A DNA stretch of 64,000 nucleotides from Mycteria americana (lineage: Eukaryota; Chordata; Aves; Ciconiiformes; Ciconiidae), in NCBI RefSeq assembly GCF_035582795.1, contig NC_134371.1:50757001-50821000 (forward strand), written 5' to 3'. Numbering within the stretch: position 1 is the first letter of the stretch; every line of letters starts with the position of its first letter. This document shows, piece after piece, positions 48,001 to 58,686 of this stretch. Position numbers and translations under genes: made by a program. The notes beneath the pieces are model-generated. The model was given only the letters and a program-made list of their open reading frames with translations. It was not told the DNA's origin and did not search any database.

Positions 48001-51000
48001 GAATGCTACATACAAAGTGAACGAACTGGGGAGAAGAAAGAGCAGGGAAAGTCCTGTCAGCTTTCTTCAGCTATCATCATACTAAGGAATTTCTTGTAAC
48101 TACAGTAAATGCCAAGGTCCAGATTGAAAACCAATGCAGATTTTCATAGCTTCCCTCTCCAAAATTCCGAGAAAGATGTCTTGTTGTCAAACGGGTGATC
48201 ATGATCTATTTTCAGAACAGGCTGAATCTCACCCACCTCTGCAGCCAAATGCAATAAATATGCTAATGTATTAATGCACTTAAACTATTATCAATCATTA
48301 ATTATACTGCATGAAAAGTAAACAATCAGTTTTCATTTTAACACACAGCTGCAGTTACATAATATACTAAGGAGGGAATAAAGAATCAGCTATATCCTTT
48401 CTTTCTGAAAGATCTGCTTTCTTGGAATACTATCAAGTGAAAAATAAATCCTACCACTAACAAGCTCTAAGAATAATTTCCTATAATAAATGGCAGAAAA
48501 TTACTTGGAGCATTAAAATAATCTCATAGAAATTTGTGGGAGTCATTAAAATGACTCAATGATATGCTCCAATACTAAATAAAGACCTAGCATAAAATTT
48601 AAATATGTATATGATTCAGTAGTCATTTATATAGCTACTGCATGTATTGATAATCTTTTTTGTTGATCCATGAAGGCATCTTGCACAGAAAGTGTTAACT
48701 GAAACTCATATAATACAAGAAAGGAGTAATTTCTCTGGTTTCAATTTTTTCTTGAGCATAGGAATATTTTTACCTATTTCACAGTAATATTTCTTCTGGG
48801 ACATTTACCTGTATGGAGCTTCAACAGTATGTTTTATCAATGAGGTATTATAAATTTTAATGTTTTCAGACAAACCTCAGAAGTTTTCAAAACTAGCAGC
48901 AGGTGTAATAAAAATCTATATAGCACTCCTATATATAAACATCTACAAAATGTGACATTTAGAAGGGAGTTGCTTTTTGTAGTACAAAAGAGAGATCTGA
49001 AGTCTACCCGATTCCAAAGCATACTCCCCCCCGATTTTTACATTCACAATTAACACCTTTTCTATGCAATTGCAGAAAGTCTTTATGGAAACTTAGAAAT
49101 TACAGAAATGGGAAGCTACATTTATCAAATAACTATTAAAAACATGCCCAGACACGAATCACTAGAAGAAAAATTGGAAAACTTCCCCCAGTGAGAACTT
49201 GATTTTTAACATGGTAAGTATCCAACCCTACTCAAACTTTCAGATCTCCTTACACATATTTTAAAAGACAGTGGCAGGCAAGGGGAAGGTTATTTTAAAA
49301 TAAATAAATTACTGGTTCCATACACTCTAGATATTCACATTTTAATTTTCCAAACAGTAATTTCTTAATTGTTACCTTTGGCTTCTTTCCAAATAGCCAC
49401 AGCTTTCCTTTAGCCTTGCCCACTGTAGTTTTTGAATCAATTCTCATTCCTTCCTGCTTTGGTGTACTGATGGTTCCATCAGAGATAGTTCTGTAAATAT
49501 TCTGACTGTAATCTTCAAATGGAAAATCTCCCGGAGGTTCAAAACCGGATTTGAAGCAGTCTATCACTAGTTGAGAGTCCTAAATGTAGGACATTGAGGA
49601 GTTTAAAAAGCAAAACAAGCAAACCCATCAAGAACCAGAGAGAGAGAAAAACAAGGAGACATAAATTTTCCCTTTAATTGCAGAGATGCACAGATGGGAA
49701 AGTGAGAGAGAAGACCTCAAAATGCATGCTTTTGGATAGATCAAGTTAAGATAACATATGTTCTTTATTCTCAGCAGTGTTACCATGACTGTAAATCAGA
49801 GCAAACCCTGCTATTCAGAATCCAGCAAATACTCCCCAAGAGTTATCACAAATTTGAAACAGGACATGGTCAGGGCCAAACTATTACCCCACCTTCTAAT
49901 CCTTCAACATTAGCACTGGAATGAAGGTAACACTAAGAAACTAGATGTAGTAAGATATAACAGGGAAGAACCCATATTAGAAGGAATAACAAAGAAGTGC
50001 CAATTGCTGCAAACAGGACACAGAATGATACTTTGTTAACTGAACACCCTTTATATGATTTAACGCTACATACTGGAGAAAATACCAACCATGTTGGTAT
50101 TCCAGGATGTTTCAGGATAACCAAAACAATGTGTCCAAAATCACATACAATGAGAAAGTGTCAAAGATCTTCAGGTCACAAGAAAGCAATAAAACAGGAA
50201 GAGAACAGACACTGAATGTGGAAGTGACCATTTAGGCTAAAACTGAAGTCACAACACTTTTCAAGCAGACAAATATTTGACAACAGAAAGATAAACGTAC
50301 AGGGTAAGTCCATCTTTCCCCTCTCCACAGCTTCCATATCAGTGAAATTGCTCATGCACATTTAAAAAGTCGTTCAATTCTACTTACTCTATGTTCATCA
50401 ACTGATTTCGCTGCAAGGATCATCCCTTCTAAACATTTAGAGATAATCGGAATAACCTTGCGCTCAGAGTCAGCAAAGCCTTTGTAACATTCACTAAGTT
50501 TGATAGTCCTTCTTTCATCCATTTCTTGAAGTTGCTGCAAGCACAAAGTAAGATAAAATAAAGCTTTTATTTGCAGATTTTTTTCCCCCGATCCCAATGT
50601 ATGCAGTTACTGTGGTCACCACAATGTAGTACAGAATTTCTGTGCTTTCCCAGTATTTTTATTTGCTAAACAAAACAGAACTTAATGAAGTTAAAAAATC
50701 AAGTCCTTTCAGACATAGACTTAAGATGCCCAGAACAGTTATTACAAACAGTTGATACTCTTTGATTTTTAAAAATGATGTAAAGGACTGGACGTTCTTT
50801 TCCTTATTCTTTTTTAAAGCACTTGTACAGTGTCTACAGCCACCTATTTAGTTTAAAATATTTGTTTAATGCAAAAATGAAAACTAAGAAATTCTACTAA
50901 TTTCTACATCTCTGCACTCTCCTAGTTCCAAATGATTTCTCTCTGGTGATAAATATCTCTATCTTGCTTTTATTTTTATACTTTTCAATAAGTACCAATG

Positions 51001-54000
51001 ATTAAAAAAATAGGAAAAATTAGAAATATTAAAATTATATGCTGTTTAGACATGCTCTCTGATTTGAAATACAAACCATTTCCTTTAGAAGTGTGCAAGA
51101 AAATAAAGAAAAGAATACCATTACATAAGATTTGTAATAAAAGTCTACTGGAACACAACAAAAAGAACAAATTAAAAATAAATACTATTAAGGTAATAGC
51201 CTTCGACTTTTCACCTAATTGAAGGTGGGAAGGAAAAAAAAAAAACCAACAAAAGAAAACAAAAAGCAATAGTACATACATCAATAGGTTATAAAAAATG
51301 GGATAAGAAGTTGGATCTCTCCTCTATCTACCCTAACAAAGGCAGATGTCTCAAACAGCATCCAATTTAATCACTCCGAAACAAAGCAACAACCTAGTCA
51401 TGCTAAATCCCTCTCCCAAGGTTTTCCCATAGAATGTAACCAAATACTTGCAAGGAAATAATAAAAATATAGTCCCAAGAGAAAGTAGGACGAGGCCTTT
51501 CTGCTCTTACTGGAGATTTCAAAAAACATAAGTAGTATCTTACAATGATAATGGATTTTAACCCTACAGAAATAAAGGCAATAAACCAAAACTCTGGTCC
51601 AAGCTACAAAGATGATCGAACTGTTTCTCCTGGAAGTTGCAATTCCTCCATCAGTGTGCTGACGTCAGATCTACTGTAGTGCTGCTTAACAGTTAAAATA
51701 TCAGATAATTCTTTAATAAGCCAAGCCAATTTTCTCCTGTGAATCCTAGACCTTCTAATAAGTATTTTTTAAAAATATGAAGTCCCTTATGCTTCTGGAA
51801 AATATCAAGTATTCTTAAGCTGGCACACCATCAAATAAAGTCAGTATTTTTACTTTCCATTTCCTCACTCCACGTCTCAGAATCAGTTTCTACAGTCACA
51901 GTATTCTCCCAAATGGCTGAACGTACATGCCAATACACTTCTGAACTCCCGCTCACCTGACACCCCCCCACCACTTTACTTTAAACTAGTTTTGCAAAGT
52001 CTCTCTGTTTTTGAAAGAATAAAAAAAAAAAAAACCCACACAAAACCACCAAAACCCCACACCAAAAAACACAACACAAACACCTTAATAGTTACATGAA
52101 GCACCTTGAAAGCACCTTTAGATGCAAAGTATCGATCTAATTTGACCTTTAACTTTATTATTTTAGAGAGTTCTGTGGATTGCCAGTTATATTGATGAAG
52201 CAATGACCAATGGGGAGGGGTAGGGGTGGGGGAGTAAGTAGTTCTGCCTCCGGTCCACTCATTTTATACCTGCACATGAGATACATTAAACCACATAGTC
52301 ACCATTAGCTATACACTTTCCTTCACCTCTGCCACAGTCAAAGCATTCACAAACATACACAAATATCAAGAGAACTAGTGATCAAACCTTATTAGAATGA
52401 TTGTTTTAAATGTTTGCTCGCACCCAGATGTCTCAAATGTTTATTTTGCCATACCTCTTCAGCAATATTTAAACAAAGAGTCTATAAAATATAAAATCTT
52501 AATAGAAAATGCAACAGAATATTTTCATTACAAGTCTAAGCATAATTACCGTAAGCAATAAGTCTCATGGTAAAATGCAGGTTGTATCAAGATTATGCTA
52601 ATTTCTGGATAAAATTATCCACTAAAATCCCCCTCCCAACTTTTAAATTGTAAAATCTACTTCTCCCTTAAAAGATGATCAGACATACTCTGTTAATTAT
52701 TTTACCTTATAAATCTGAGGAATGACAATGTAGTAGTGTTTGTGCTGTTCCCCATTAAAATTCTGTAGTTGTGCAGCATATTCATTTTTGTTTTCATCAG
52801 CCATATGTGTGCGCAGGTTTAACTGTTGCTTAGCCTAGAGGAAAGTGTTATCAGTTCAAACGTGTCTTGTGCTTTTCAATGATATACGGCATTATTTTAA
52901 TTTATTTCACCAACTATGCAAAAACACTAATCACAAGTCATCAAAACTGACATACTCATAACTGAAATAAAAAGAATGTGAGACTTCATATATACGGACA
53001 GTCTACAGACCTAATTTATTATATACAGAAAGAGCAATGATCATTTTAGCTTCCTTAGCCACATCACTTAAATGCATATCCTAAAAACCATAGAAGTGAC
53101 TGAACATATATACCACAAGATATCAAATACCAGTAAGCCTGCCTGAGGAAGACAGTCATCATCTCAACAGCATCACCTCAAGACTAATGAAGCATACTCC
53201 CTCTCTGTGCTGTCTTATATTTTACTGTAACCTTGATTTTGCACGTAATAAGCAAGCATATTTTATACACTATTTTATACACTCAAAGAATGTTGTTCCA
53301 GCACTGATGATAAACATGCAAAGAAAATATTTTTTATAATAGAGAGTAAAGAAAGAAATGGCACCGCTCTTACCTTCTCAACATCAGCCTTTGTTGCATT
53401 AGTGTCGTTGTCCAGTCTTTCATAGCTTTGCTGTGCCTTCTCTGCCTCTCTGCATTCTCTCTCAAATTTCTTTTTGCTCTACAAAAGCCACAAACTTACT
53501 GCTTCCACAGCCACTAGCCCCTTTTGGTTTTGTACAGCAATTTTGAATTCTAAATATCAAAACTCCATTTAAATATCTTAAATTCACTAAGTACCTTTAA
53601 GTAAATACATTGTTCTCACAGCAACCAAGTCTCAAAAATTTTCAACTTTTCTATTTAAAACCTATTTCCTTGAAGTACCAGCAAGGAAACAACTGTAATT
53701 ATGCTATAAAATATCAGATAATCAAAATACAAAATAACCTATTACAAAGATCCACAGTTAATTATAAATGGACAAGTCCACTTTCTAGCCTGACTTCAAT
53801 AACCTAAATAAAAATTAGGGGACAGAAAACTTAACCCTGGACTTGTATGAGTAAAATTCTCAAGTTCCCTTCTTCAGTGCTCAATTTTAATTGAATAAAT
53901 TCAACTAAATTATTTTGAAGGTAGTCTGAAGGATTTTTCTACATTACAAGATCTTAGCATACCCATTCATTATCATCAGTATTCATATCCACTGGCACAG

Positions 54001-57000
54001 CTGTAAGCAGCACAGACAACAGTATTGAATGTACTTGATGTTCAATATATCCTGCTGTTGTCTAGACAACTGCTGTAGGAAAAACTGTTGCAGCTCAAGA
54101 AGTTAGTATCTCTAGATACAAACTGGCAACAGAGATTGTGTGAGCACTGCTCTCCTGCTTCAGTGCAAAGTCAGGCAATTGAGGTTAACGTGTCCCTTAG
54201 AGGTTGTATGCATTTAAAAGACTGACTTTGCACTCAAGTAAATACAGTGCACACAACACAACTGATTGTTTGAGGTGAACTCTGGGAATTATCTTGGTGA
54301 AGGGTGACAGCATCTAAATCACCACATCTGTTTCTACTCTGATCCTCTGACCATGAATTAAACTCTTTGACATGACACTGAAGCAAGACATTGCTTATCT
54401 GGGTCCACAAAAACAGAACAGAAATTCACCTCTCTGGTACTGCTTCACAATAATCTGGATCAAAGATACAATAAATTTCTAAGACACAAAACCAGAAGAG
54501 TACCAAATGCATCTTGAACACACTTGGTTTAATTTTATATTTTCTCATTTTTAAAAGCATTTCTCTCAAGAAAAAGGAGCTTACAATCTGTTCTAGAGAA
54601 ATTCACTTCCTGCATTTCTCTGTTCAAAAGTAATTCTACCTCCTGAAAGTATAGTAGTCTATAGTGGTACGCTTGAACAGACCTCATGTAACAAGCCCTC
54701 GAACGCAAGTCAAATACAGTGTCTTAAGATTTCATCTTCATATAAATAAATTGTCATTATTAATTACTCTCTAAACAAAAAGTAGCCCACAGAGAAGCAA
54801 CGAAAGAAGCCTGTACCCATGTTACAAACAGATTCCTTTATGCTGGATAAAAGCCAAGGCTTCACTCAAACATACGCAGAAGTTCTTTACAGGAGATTTT
54901 CTTTAAGCAGGGAACTACAAATACATTGAACTGTATTTTGGATGTTACTAAATCCGATTTGAACATTCAGTAATATAGCTAAACATTGAAGTCTAAGCAA
55001 GCAAGATGACAACAGTTCCATTTACAGACTGTATATTATTATGTTTGATAGGGAAAAAAAAACAAAACAAAACACAAACTCACATTATCCATCTGTTTCC
55101 AGCACATGTCCAGATACTGTTGAGCCTTTCGCCCTTCCTGAAGATGCTAAAACCACCACAAATAAGTTTAATTTACTTATCTTTTTAGTACTATTGCCAG
55201 TAGTTAGTCCCTGCTCTAGCTGACACACTACGATGTGCAGTATCTCCCACAAGTTACCAGTACTCTTTGGAAGACTTACTAATCATAGAAGAACAATACC
55301 ACAGATGAAAATTACACTGGCAAAAAAGTTACTAGTAAGCACTATCTCCCAAGATCTTAATTTTTAGATAACTGTAGTAAACCAGTACATAAAAATACAG
55401 AATAACTTTAAAGATGTGTTTTATAAATGTGTTACAAAACCTACTTATTGCCAAGTTCATTAAATTGGGTAAACAAATACACCAATTCGTTAAAACACAT
55501 ACCCATTTTTATATCCCATTATCAAATCAAAATATAGAAATTACCATTTTTCTCTCAGTTTTTAGATCATGAGAATATCGCATCAATTCTCCATACACTC
55601 TGTGTCCCATTTCTTCTGCAACTACTTCTCGTTGTCCTGCATAGTCATTCAACTCATTAAGGATGTTAAAAAAGGCAATACACGAAGTAAACCTGACAGA
55701 AAGCACACACGCACAAACATACATATAGAAAAAGTGAGACAGGTTTTTTAAATGGACTTCTTTTAGTATAGTCTGTACTCCTGATTAAATTAAAAAAACC
55801 AAACCCACATATATATTTTACAATAAACCTTATCTTAATGCTAATTCAATTACAGTAGAAATGCAAGTTGGGAAAGCCTACATTAAGCCTAGCATGTACT
55901 ATATGTTGCAATGTCTCTTCAAATACATTTTATAAGAATATGGATTTTTGCGGATGGAAAAGAAAGAAGAAGAATACTACCTGGAAAGCCCTGTAGTATA
56001 GTGGTATCTCCTAAGCTGCCAACTGAGAGGCCTGAGCTTGGGAACGGATATATACGTCCCTAGGCTCGGAGGCTGAACTTGCTGCAGAGATGATGTGCTT
56101 GGTAGTCTTGAGGGTGGAACATGCCAATCATACCACTCATATGCATCCCGATGGATGATCTACAGAACAAGTTTGCTATCAGCTCTGGAGACAGCTGCCT
56201 GTTTGCCTGCCCACCTCTTGGCTGGAAGTAAGGTGCCACTATGGCTGGCACTAAAAAGGGGGAAGAGGAGGGGCAAAGGGTAGAAAGTGTGTGTGGAAGG
56301 GAAGAAAGGGAAAAAAAAAAAAAAACACAACACAAAAACAGGCACCACATTAAAATATACATCTTTCTCTCTTTTAACTGTGGAATACTGCCATCTCCAT
56401 AGGCTTGGCTCTGGGGAATTCAAATGCCACCCTAGCACTAGAAATCCCATTCCCTGTGGTCCAGGATCTTTAAATAGCTGAAAGATTTAGAGGAAATCCT
56501 AGTGTGAAGTCTCAGGCACCCTGTGCACAGCATGTGCTCTGGCTGCAACCTGAACCTTGCCCACTTCATAAGAGTTATCCCTAAAGAAAAAAAGTATTGT
56601 GTTTTTCTAAGTAAAAAAATGGCTACGGACATGGACAGCAAAACAGGCACCTCTCTGATAAATAATAATGAAGTTGTTTAGCACAAATTGCTCCTCCACA
56701 GTTAGACATTCACTTATTTTGTCTCCGGAGTTCAAAGCAAGTCAGCAGTTTAAGAGCTCCTCTTGCCAAAAACATGACAATTTTGCGCACACTCAGGTCT
56801 CAGTATACAAATGTATAGCTACATTTGTATTGCCATACAAATGCACTGAAAAACTCTACTGAACTAAGCAAAAAACACAGCCTAAGGACACAGAATTGCT
56901 TTTCTATTAAAAACAAAACAAAACAAACAAAAAAAACCAACCTAGACTGTACATAGCGTACTAAACTTCTGCTTTCAAACTTTAAGCTAGCTAAAGATTA

Positions 57001-57320
57001 ATTTGGAAGAGAGCAAGTACAGCCTGCCATGTTTACTACTTCAAAATACTAACAGAAGTAAACTCAGGTTTCATGCTTAAGAATTACAGCAGAAATATAA
57101 GAAGCCAAGCGGAATTCTTTTGCTGTCTTAGCCAATTAAATACTTTACCTTAAAAAAAAAAAAAAAAAAGAAAGAAAAAAGAAAAAAGAAAAAAAAATCC
57201 ATAAAAGGACAGAGCATACTGTAGTCCTCGTTTCTTACACATACAACTTGAAATGCACATTTTTACCTGGGTTCCTCATCTTTGGGTGAACGTTTAGGAC
57301 AGTACTTCTTAACCAGATTT
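38836..57320 (-). CDS. FNBP1L: FNBP1L (formin-binding protein 1-like / TOCA-1), all but the first coding exon(s)
   Basis: Minus-strand exons in transcript order: 57320-57267, 55692-55545, 55146-55084, 53478-53374, 52834-52706, 50534-50388, 49579-49376, 46977-46819 (cassette), 43493-43479 (microexon), 41483-41374, 40747-40615, 40165-40071, 39568-39420 and 39014-38836. Together they give 1690 nt, in phase throughout, or about 562 residues. FNBP1L is a TOCA-family protein. Its F-BAR domain binds and curves phosphoinositide-rich membrane, its HR1 domain binds Cdc42-GTP, and its SH3 domain binds N-WASP-type partners and dynamin, driving actin assembly and endocytosis. CIP4 (TRIP10) and FBP17 (FNBP1) are the paralogues; the coding sequence and the BCAR3 neighbour identify FNBP1L. 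The residues before QLR|N (about 46 in human) are not in the window. Confidence 0.96.
39015..40070 (-). other. FNBP1L introns around the 39420-39568 exon
   Basis: Two short introns (39419-39015 and 40070-39569), interrupted by the SH3-start exon. No other feature seen. Confidence 0.7.
39420..39568 (-). CDS. FNBP1L: FNBP1L exon: acidic linker and start of SH3 domain
   Basis: This 149-nt exon has acceptor GCATTATAG|C and donor GATG|GTAAGG and leaves phase 1. It encodes [20 protein letters not shown], then [19 protein letters not shown] and KAIYPFDG. The last part is the SH3 ALYDF-type motif, here AIYPFDG. Confidence 0.96.
40071..40165 (-). CDS. FNBP1L: FNBP1L exon: end of HR1 and Ser-rich linker
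   Basis: This 95-nt exon has acceptor TTTCCCCAAG|GCC and leaves phase 2 at GAAAG|GTCACT. It encodes [20 protein letters not shown] and then [11 protein letters not shown]. The donor is weak beyond the GT. A stronger donor-like GAAG|GTAAAG inside the exon (at 40144/40143) would break the frame. Protein similarity past that point supports the distal donor. Confidence 0.92.
40166..41373 (-). other. FNBP1L introns around the HR1 exon 40615-40747
   Basis: Introns 40614-40166 and 41373-40748 are AT-rich, with nothing recognisable apart from splice sites. Confidence 0.7.
40615..40747 (-). CDS. FNBP1L: FNBP1L exon: HR1 domain with MGD motif
   Basis: This 133-nt exon has acceptor TTTTTAG|A and donor AATGAG|GTTAGA. 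It encodes [20 protein letters not shown], then [20 protein letters not shown] and HKNE. The MGD tripeptide is the known Cdc42-contact motif of TOCA-1, and it is intact. Confidence 0.95.
41374..41483 (-). CDS. FNBP1L: FNBP1L exon: HR1 domain, first helix
   Basis: This 110-nt exon has acceptor TACTTGCAG|GGC and donor CCAAAA|GTGAGT and leaves phase 2. It encodes [20 protein letters not shown] and then [16 protein letters not shown], the first arm of the antiparallel HR1 coiled coil that binds Cdc42. It begins in phase 0, so it fits after either FGKKPK or WSVKM. Confidence 0.96.
41484..43478 (-). other. FNBP1L intron between microexon and HR1 exon
   Basis: Intron with an A-rich tract at 42220-42260 (T-rich on the sense strand). 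No other feature seen. Confidence 0.7.
42220..42260. repeat. A-rich tract with CAAAAA units
   Basis: Fifteen or so A residues followed by CAAAAA and CAA units. It could be the tail of a retroposed element, but no body was recognised beside it. Confidence 0.7.
43479..43493 (-). CDS. FNBP1L: FNBP1L 15-bp microexon (WSVKM)
   Basis: On the minus strand, a T-rich stretch ending AACTGTGCAG is followed by TGGTCGGTGAAGATG and then GTAAGC. The five codons read W-S-V-K-M in phase 0. They supply the residues that follow SLKRG in the long human isoform as I recall it (SLKRGWSVKMG). With the cassette exon (53 codons) they make the 58-residue insert. It is very small, but both splice sites are good and it lies in the right order and phase. 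Confidence 0.85.
43685..43729. repeat. 15-bp tandem repeat, 3 copies
   Basis: TTTAAGAATTACTGA occurs twice without change, then a third copy with two changes. Confidence 0.9.
44823..44912 (+). mobile_element. CR1 LINE 3'-end fragment
   Basis: GGTTGGACTCGATGATCTTA, AAGGTCTTTTCCAACC and TATGTGATTCTGTGA form the standard CR1 3' end in plus orientation. Just before it, ATGGTTGGACTATGGG partly repeats the same motif, so a short internal duplication is likely. It is antisense to FNBP1L. Confidence 0.9.
46819..46977 (-). CDS. FNBP1L: FNBP1L alternative cassette exon (53 codons)
   Basis: The acceptor is CACATTAG|CCA and the donor AGAGGG|GTAAGT. At 159 nt and phase 0/0, the exon can be included or skipped without a frame change. 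It encodes [20 protein letters not shown], then [20 protein letters not shown] and [13 protein letters not shown]. It matches the variable insert I recall between FGKKPK and GPALEDF in the long human isoform, and the SFRSLKRG end also occurs in FBP17. The Ser/Thr-Pro sites suggest phosphorylation control, which is inference. There is no Met-initiated frame here of the usual length, so simple ORF calling misses it. Confidence 0.9.
46978..49375 (-). other. FNBP1L intron upstream of the cassette exon
   Basis: AT-rich intron between the FGKKPK exon and the cassette exon. No repeat family or extra exon recognised. Confidence 0.65.
49376..49579 (-). CDS. FNBP1L: FNBP1L exon: end of F-BAR extension and linker (FGKKPK)
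   Basis: This 204-nt, 68-codon, phase 0/0 exon has acceptor CATTTAG|GAC and donor CCAAAG|GTAACA. It encodes [20 protein letters not shown], then [18 protein letters not shown] and [19 protein letters not shown]. The phase-0 end lets it join the cassette exon, the microexon or the HR1 exon without a frame change. Confidence 0.96.
49580..50387 (-). other. FNBP1L intron
   Basis: Ordinary intron bounded by GTAAGT and CATTTAG. Nothing else recognised. Confidence 0.7.
50388..50534 (-). CDS. FNBP1L: FNBP1L F-BAR C-terminal exon
   Basis: This 147-nt, 49-codon, phase 0/0 exon has acceptor TGTGCTTGCAG|CAA and donor CATAGA|GTAAGT. It encodes [20 protein letters not shown], then [20 protein letters not shown] and AAKSVDEHR, completing the core F-BAR helices. 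Confidence 0.97.
50535..52705 (-). other. FNBP1L intron
   Basis: Contains A-rich tracts near 51233-51260 and an A/C-rich tract at 52021-52083. No other feature seen. Confidence 0.7.
52021..52083. repeat. A/C-rich low-complexity tract
   Basis: Fourteen A residues, then alternating A runs with CC, CAC and CCC. Similar in kind to 35990-36060. Confidence 0.8.
52706..52834 (-). CDS. FNBP1L: FNBP1L F-BAR exon ([15 protein letters not shown] segment)
   Basis: This 129-nt, 43-codon, phase 0/0 exon has acceptor TTTCCTCTAG|GCT and donor TATAAG|GTAAAA. It encodes [20 protein letters not shown] and then [20 protein letters not shown]. Human has FYVV where this has YYIV. Confidence 0.95.
52835..55083 (-). 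other. FNBP1L introns around the 53374-53478 exon
   Basis: Introns 53373-52835 and 55083-53479 show only splice sites and AT-rich sequence. Confidence 0.7.
53374..53478 (-). CDS. FNBP1L: FNBP1L F-BAR exon (KKKFEREC segment)
   Basis: This 105-nt, phase 0/0 exon lies between TTTTGTAG|AGC and GAGAAG|GTAAGA. It encodes [20 protein letters not shown] and then [15 protein letters not shown], a charged helical F-BAR segment that includes lysines of the kind these proteins use for membrane contact. Confidence 0.95.
55084..55146 (-). CDS. FNBP1L: FNBP1L F-BAR short exon
   Basis: This 63-nt, 21-codon, phase 0/0 exon has acceptor GGTTTTAG|CAT and donor GATAAT|GTGAGT. It encodes [20 protein letters not shown] plus Asn, as in the human protein. 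Confidence 0.95.
55545..55692 (-). CDS. FNBP1L: FNBP1L F-BAR exon (helix 2 region)
   Basis: This 148-nt exon has acceptor CTGTCAG|G and donor AAAATG|GTAATT. It encodes [20 protein letters not shown] and then [20 protein letters not shown], nearly identical to human. This is part of the long antiparallel helices of the F-BAR dimer. Confidence 0.97.
57152..57197. repeat. A-rich / GAAA low-complexity tract
   Basis: About 17 A residues and then GAAA, GAAAAAA units. It is purine-only on the plus strand. Confidence 0.85.
57267..57320 (-). CDS. FNBP1L: FNBP1L F-BAR exon ([10 protein letters not shown] segment)
   Basis: This 54-nt exon is too short to show as a stand-alone frame. Its acceptor is TTAATAG|A and its donor CCCAG|GTAAAA. 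It enters in phase 2 and encodes [17 protein letters not shown] plus two bases of Arg, matching the human F-BAR segment [18 protein letters not shown]. It is the most 5' FNBP1L exon in the window. Confidence 0.93.
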
Positions 57321-58633
57321 CTATTAAGGAAGAACAAAAAAAAAGATGCTATTTTAGAGTCTCTTTTGAGAATAGAAGACATACACATAGAAAACTGCAT
57401 GAAGAAATTATTTCTTTTTAATGACTTAAAGGAACAAATCTATTCCCTCTGTCATCTTATAAGGGTCCTTCAGATAACACAAGGCAGAAATCTATGACAT
57501 TTTCAAAGTTTTAAGTCACTTTGACCTAGAACAATATATTTTAAAGTATTTTAAAACCTCTATTGCACAGTGACAAGACATGAAATAATGAGTTCTTTGT
57601 TTAACATCCTTTTCACACATGCAAAACAAGCTAGCAGACAAGAAAAAAGCAAATGTATGATCACTCTGTAACATATAGATAGCACACACTGTATGCTATA
57701 CCCATGAGCACAAAACTTCATGCCTGAATTAAGCTTTGAGTGTACATTCAGGTCGAAGGTTTTAACCACAGTATCTCTAAATCTTCAATAAGGATATTTC
57801 CAGAAGAGAAGAGGCAACATCTCTTTTCAGGAAAGATGTTACATTTTGCCCTACCACCAGTGTTTTAAATATCAGGTTTTTAGAAACCAAGAAAATCTCT
57901 AAAAGACGATCCATGGGACCAGCACTTTACACAGTATCACAGTCCAATTTCCGAGAACACTGGTATGAACTCATTGCTTATCATACAATGCAGAAACAGC
58001 ACGTTAAGAAACATACAAACCACATCACCTACTCTACCCTAGAGCATAAATAACACAGATGTACACTGCTTACACAAACAACTGCAAAATATTTGCGGTT
58101 ACATATATTGCTACAAATATCCCAAATCCTGTGATGAACATGAAATGAAGCCACACAATTTTACAGACAGGAGGGATAAGAGGAGAGAATGTCCAATGAT
58201 TTTTTGAATTCTTATCTTCCTGTATGTCACCTTTGCTTTAAACTTCTGAGTACACATTTTTTCCAGTGCAGCATTCTACCTTGACTTGCAATATTGTTTT
58301 TCTGATAGCAATGAGGTCTTTTAAAATTCTGGAAATTCAAAAGGATACATGTTGTCAGTCTTGAAAAAAAATCCATACTTTCCTTCTCAGTTTTAGTAGC
58401 TGGATGTTCATACATTCAATTGGTTGCATTTTTTATTCTAGCAATTTTCAAAATTGTCAGGTTTTTCCACAAAACAGAAAAATTGAAATTATAACTCTAC
58501 TACAGGTTTTTTCCTTTCCCTGTAAGAGTTTGTCATTTTACAGCAAATAAAGAATCCTCTTTTGCATGAAAGAAAAACAGGTAAGACACAGGATTTTTCT
58601 CAAATTGCTTACCTTCAACGTTTGTGCTTTTTG

Positions 58634-58686
58634 AGGTCAAAGTGATCTTTGTGGCCTCAAAGTGACCTCAAAGTGACTTGAGGTCA
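58634..58686. promoter_or_regulatory. Cluster of AGGTCA half sites
   Basis: AGGTCA at 58634-58639 and 58681-58686, and TGACCT at 58663-58668. TGACCTCAA and TTGAGGTCA form an inverted pair 6 nt apart, and CCTCAAAGTGAC is repeated at 11-bp spacing. AGGTCA is the nuclear-receptor half site. Function is only a possibility. Confidence 0.35.

Larger units (their letters stand above)
55147..57266 (-). other. FNBP1L introns around the 55545-55692 exon
   Basis: Intron 55544-55147 is plain. Intron 57266-55693 holds a tRNA-like patch (55991-56050) and A-rich tracts at 56311-56340, 56909-56940 and 57152-57197. Confidence 0.7.
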
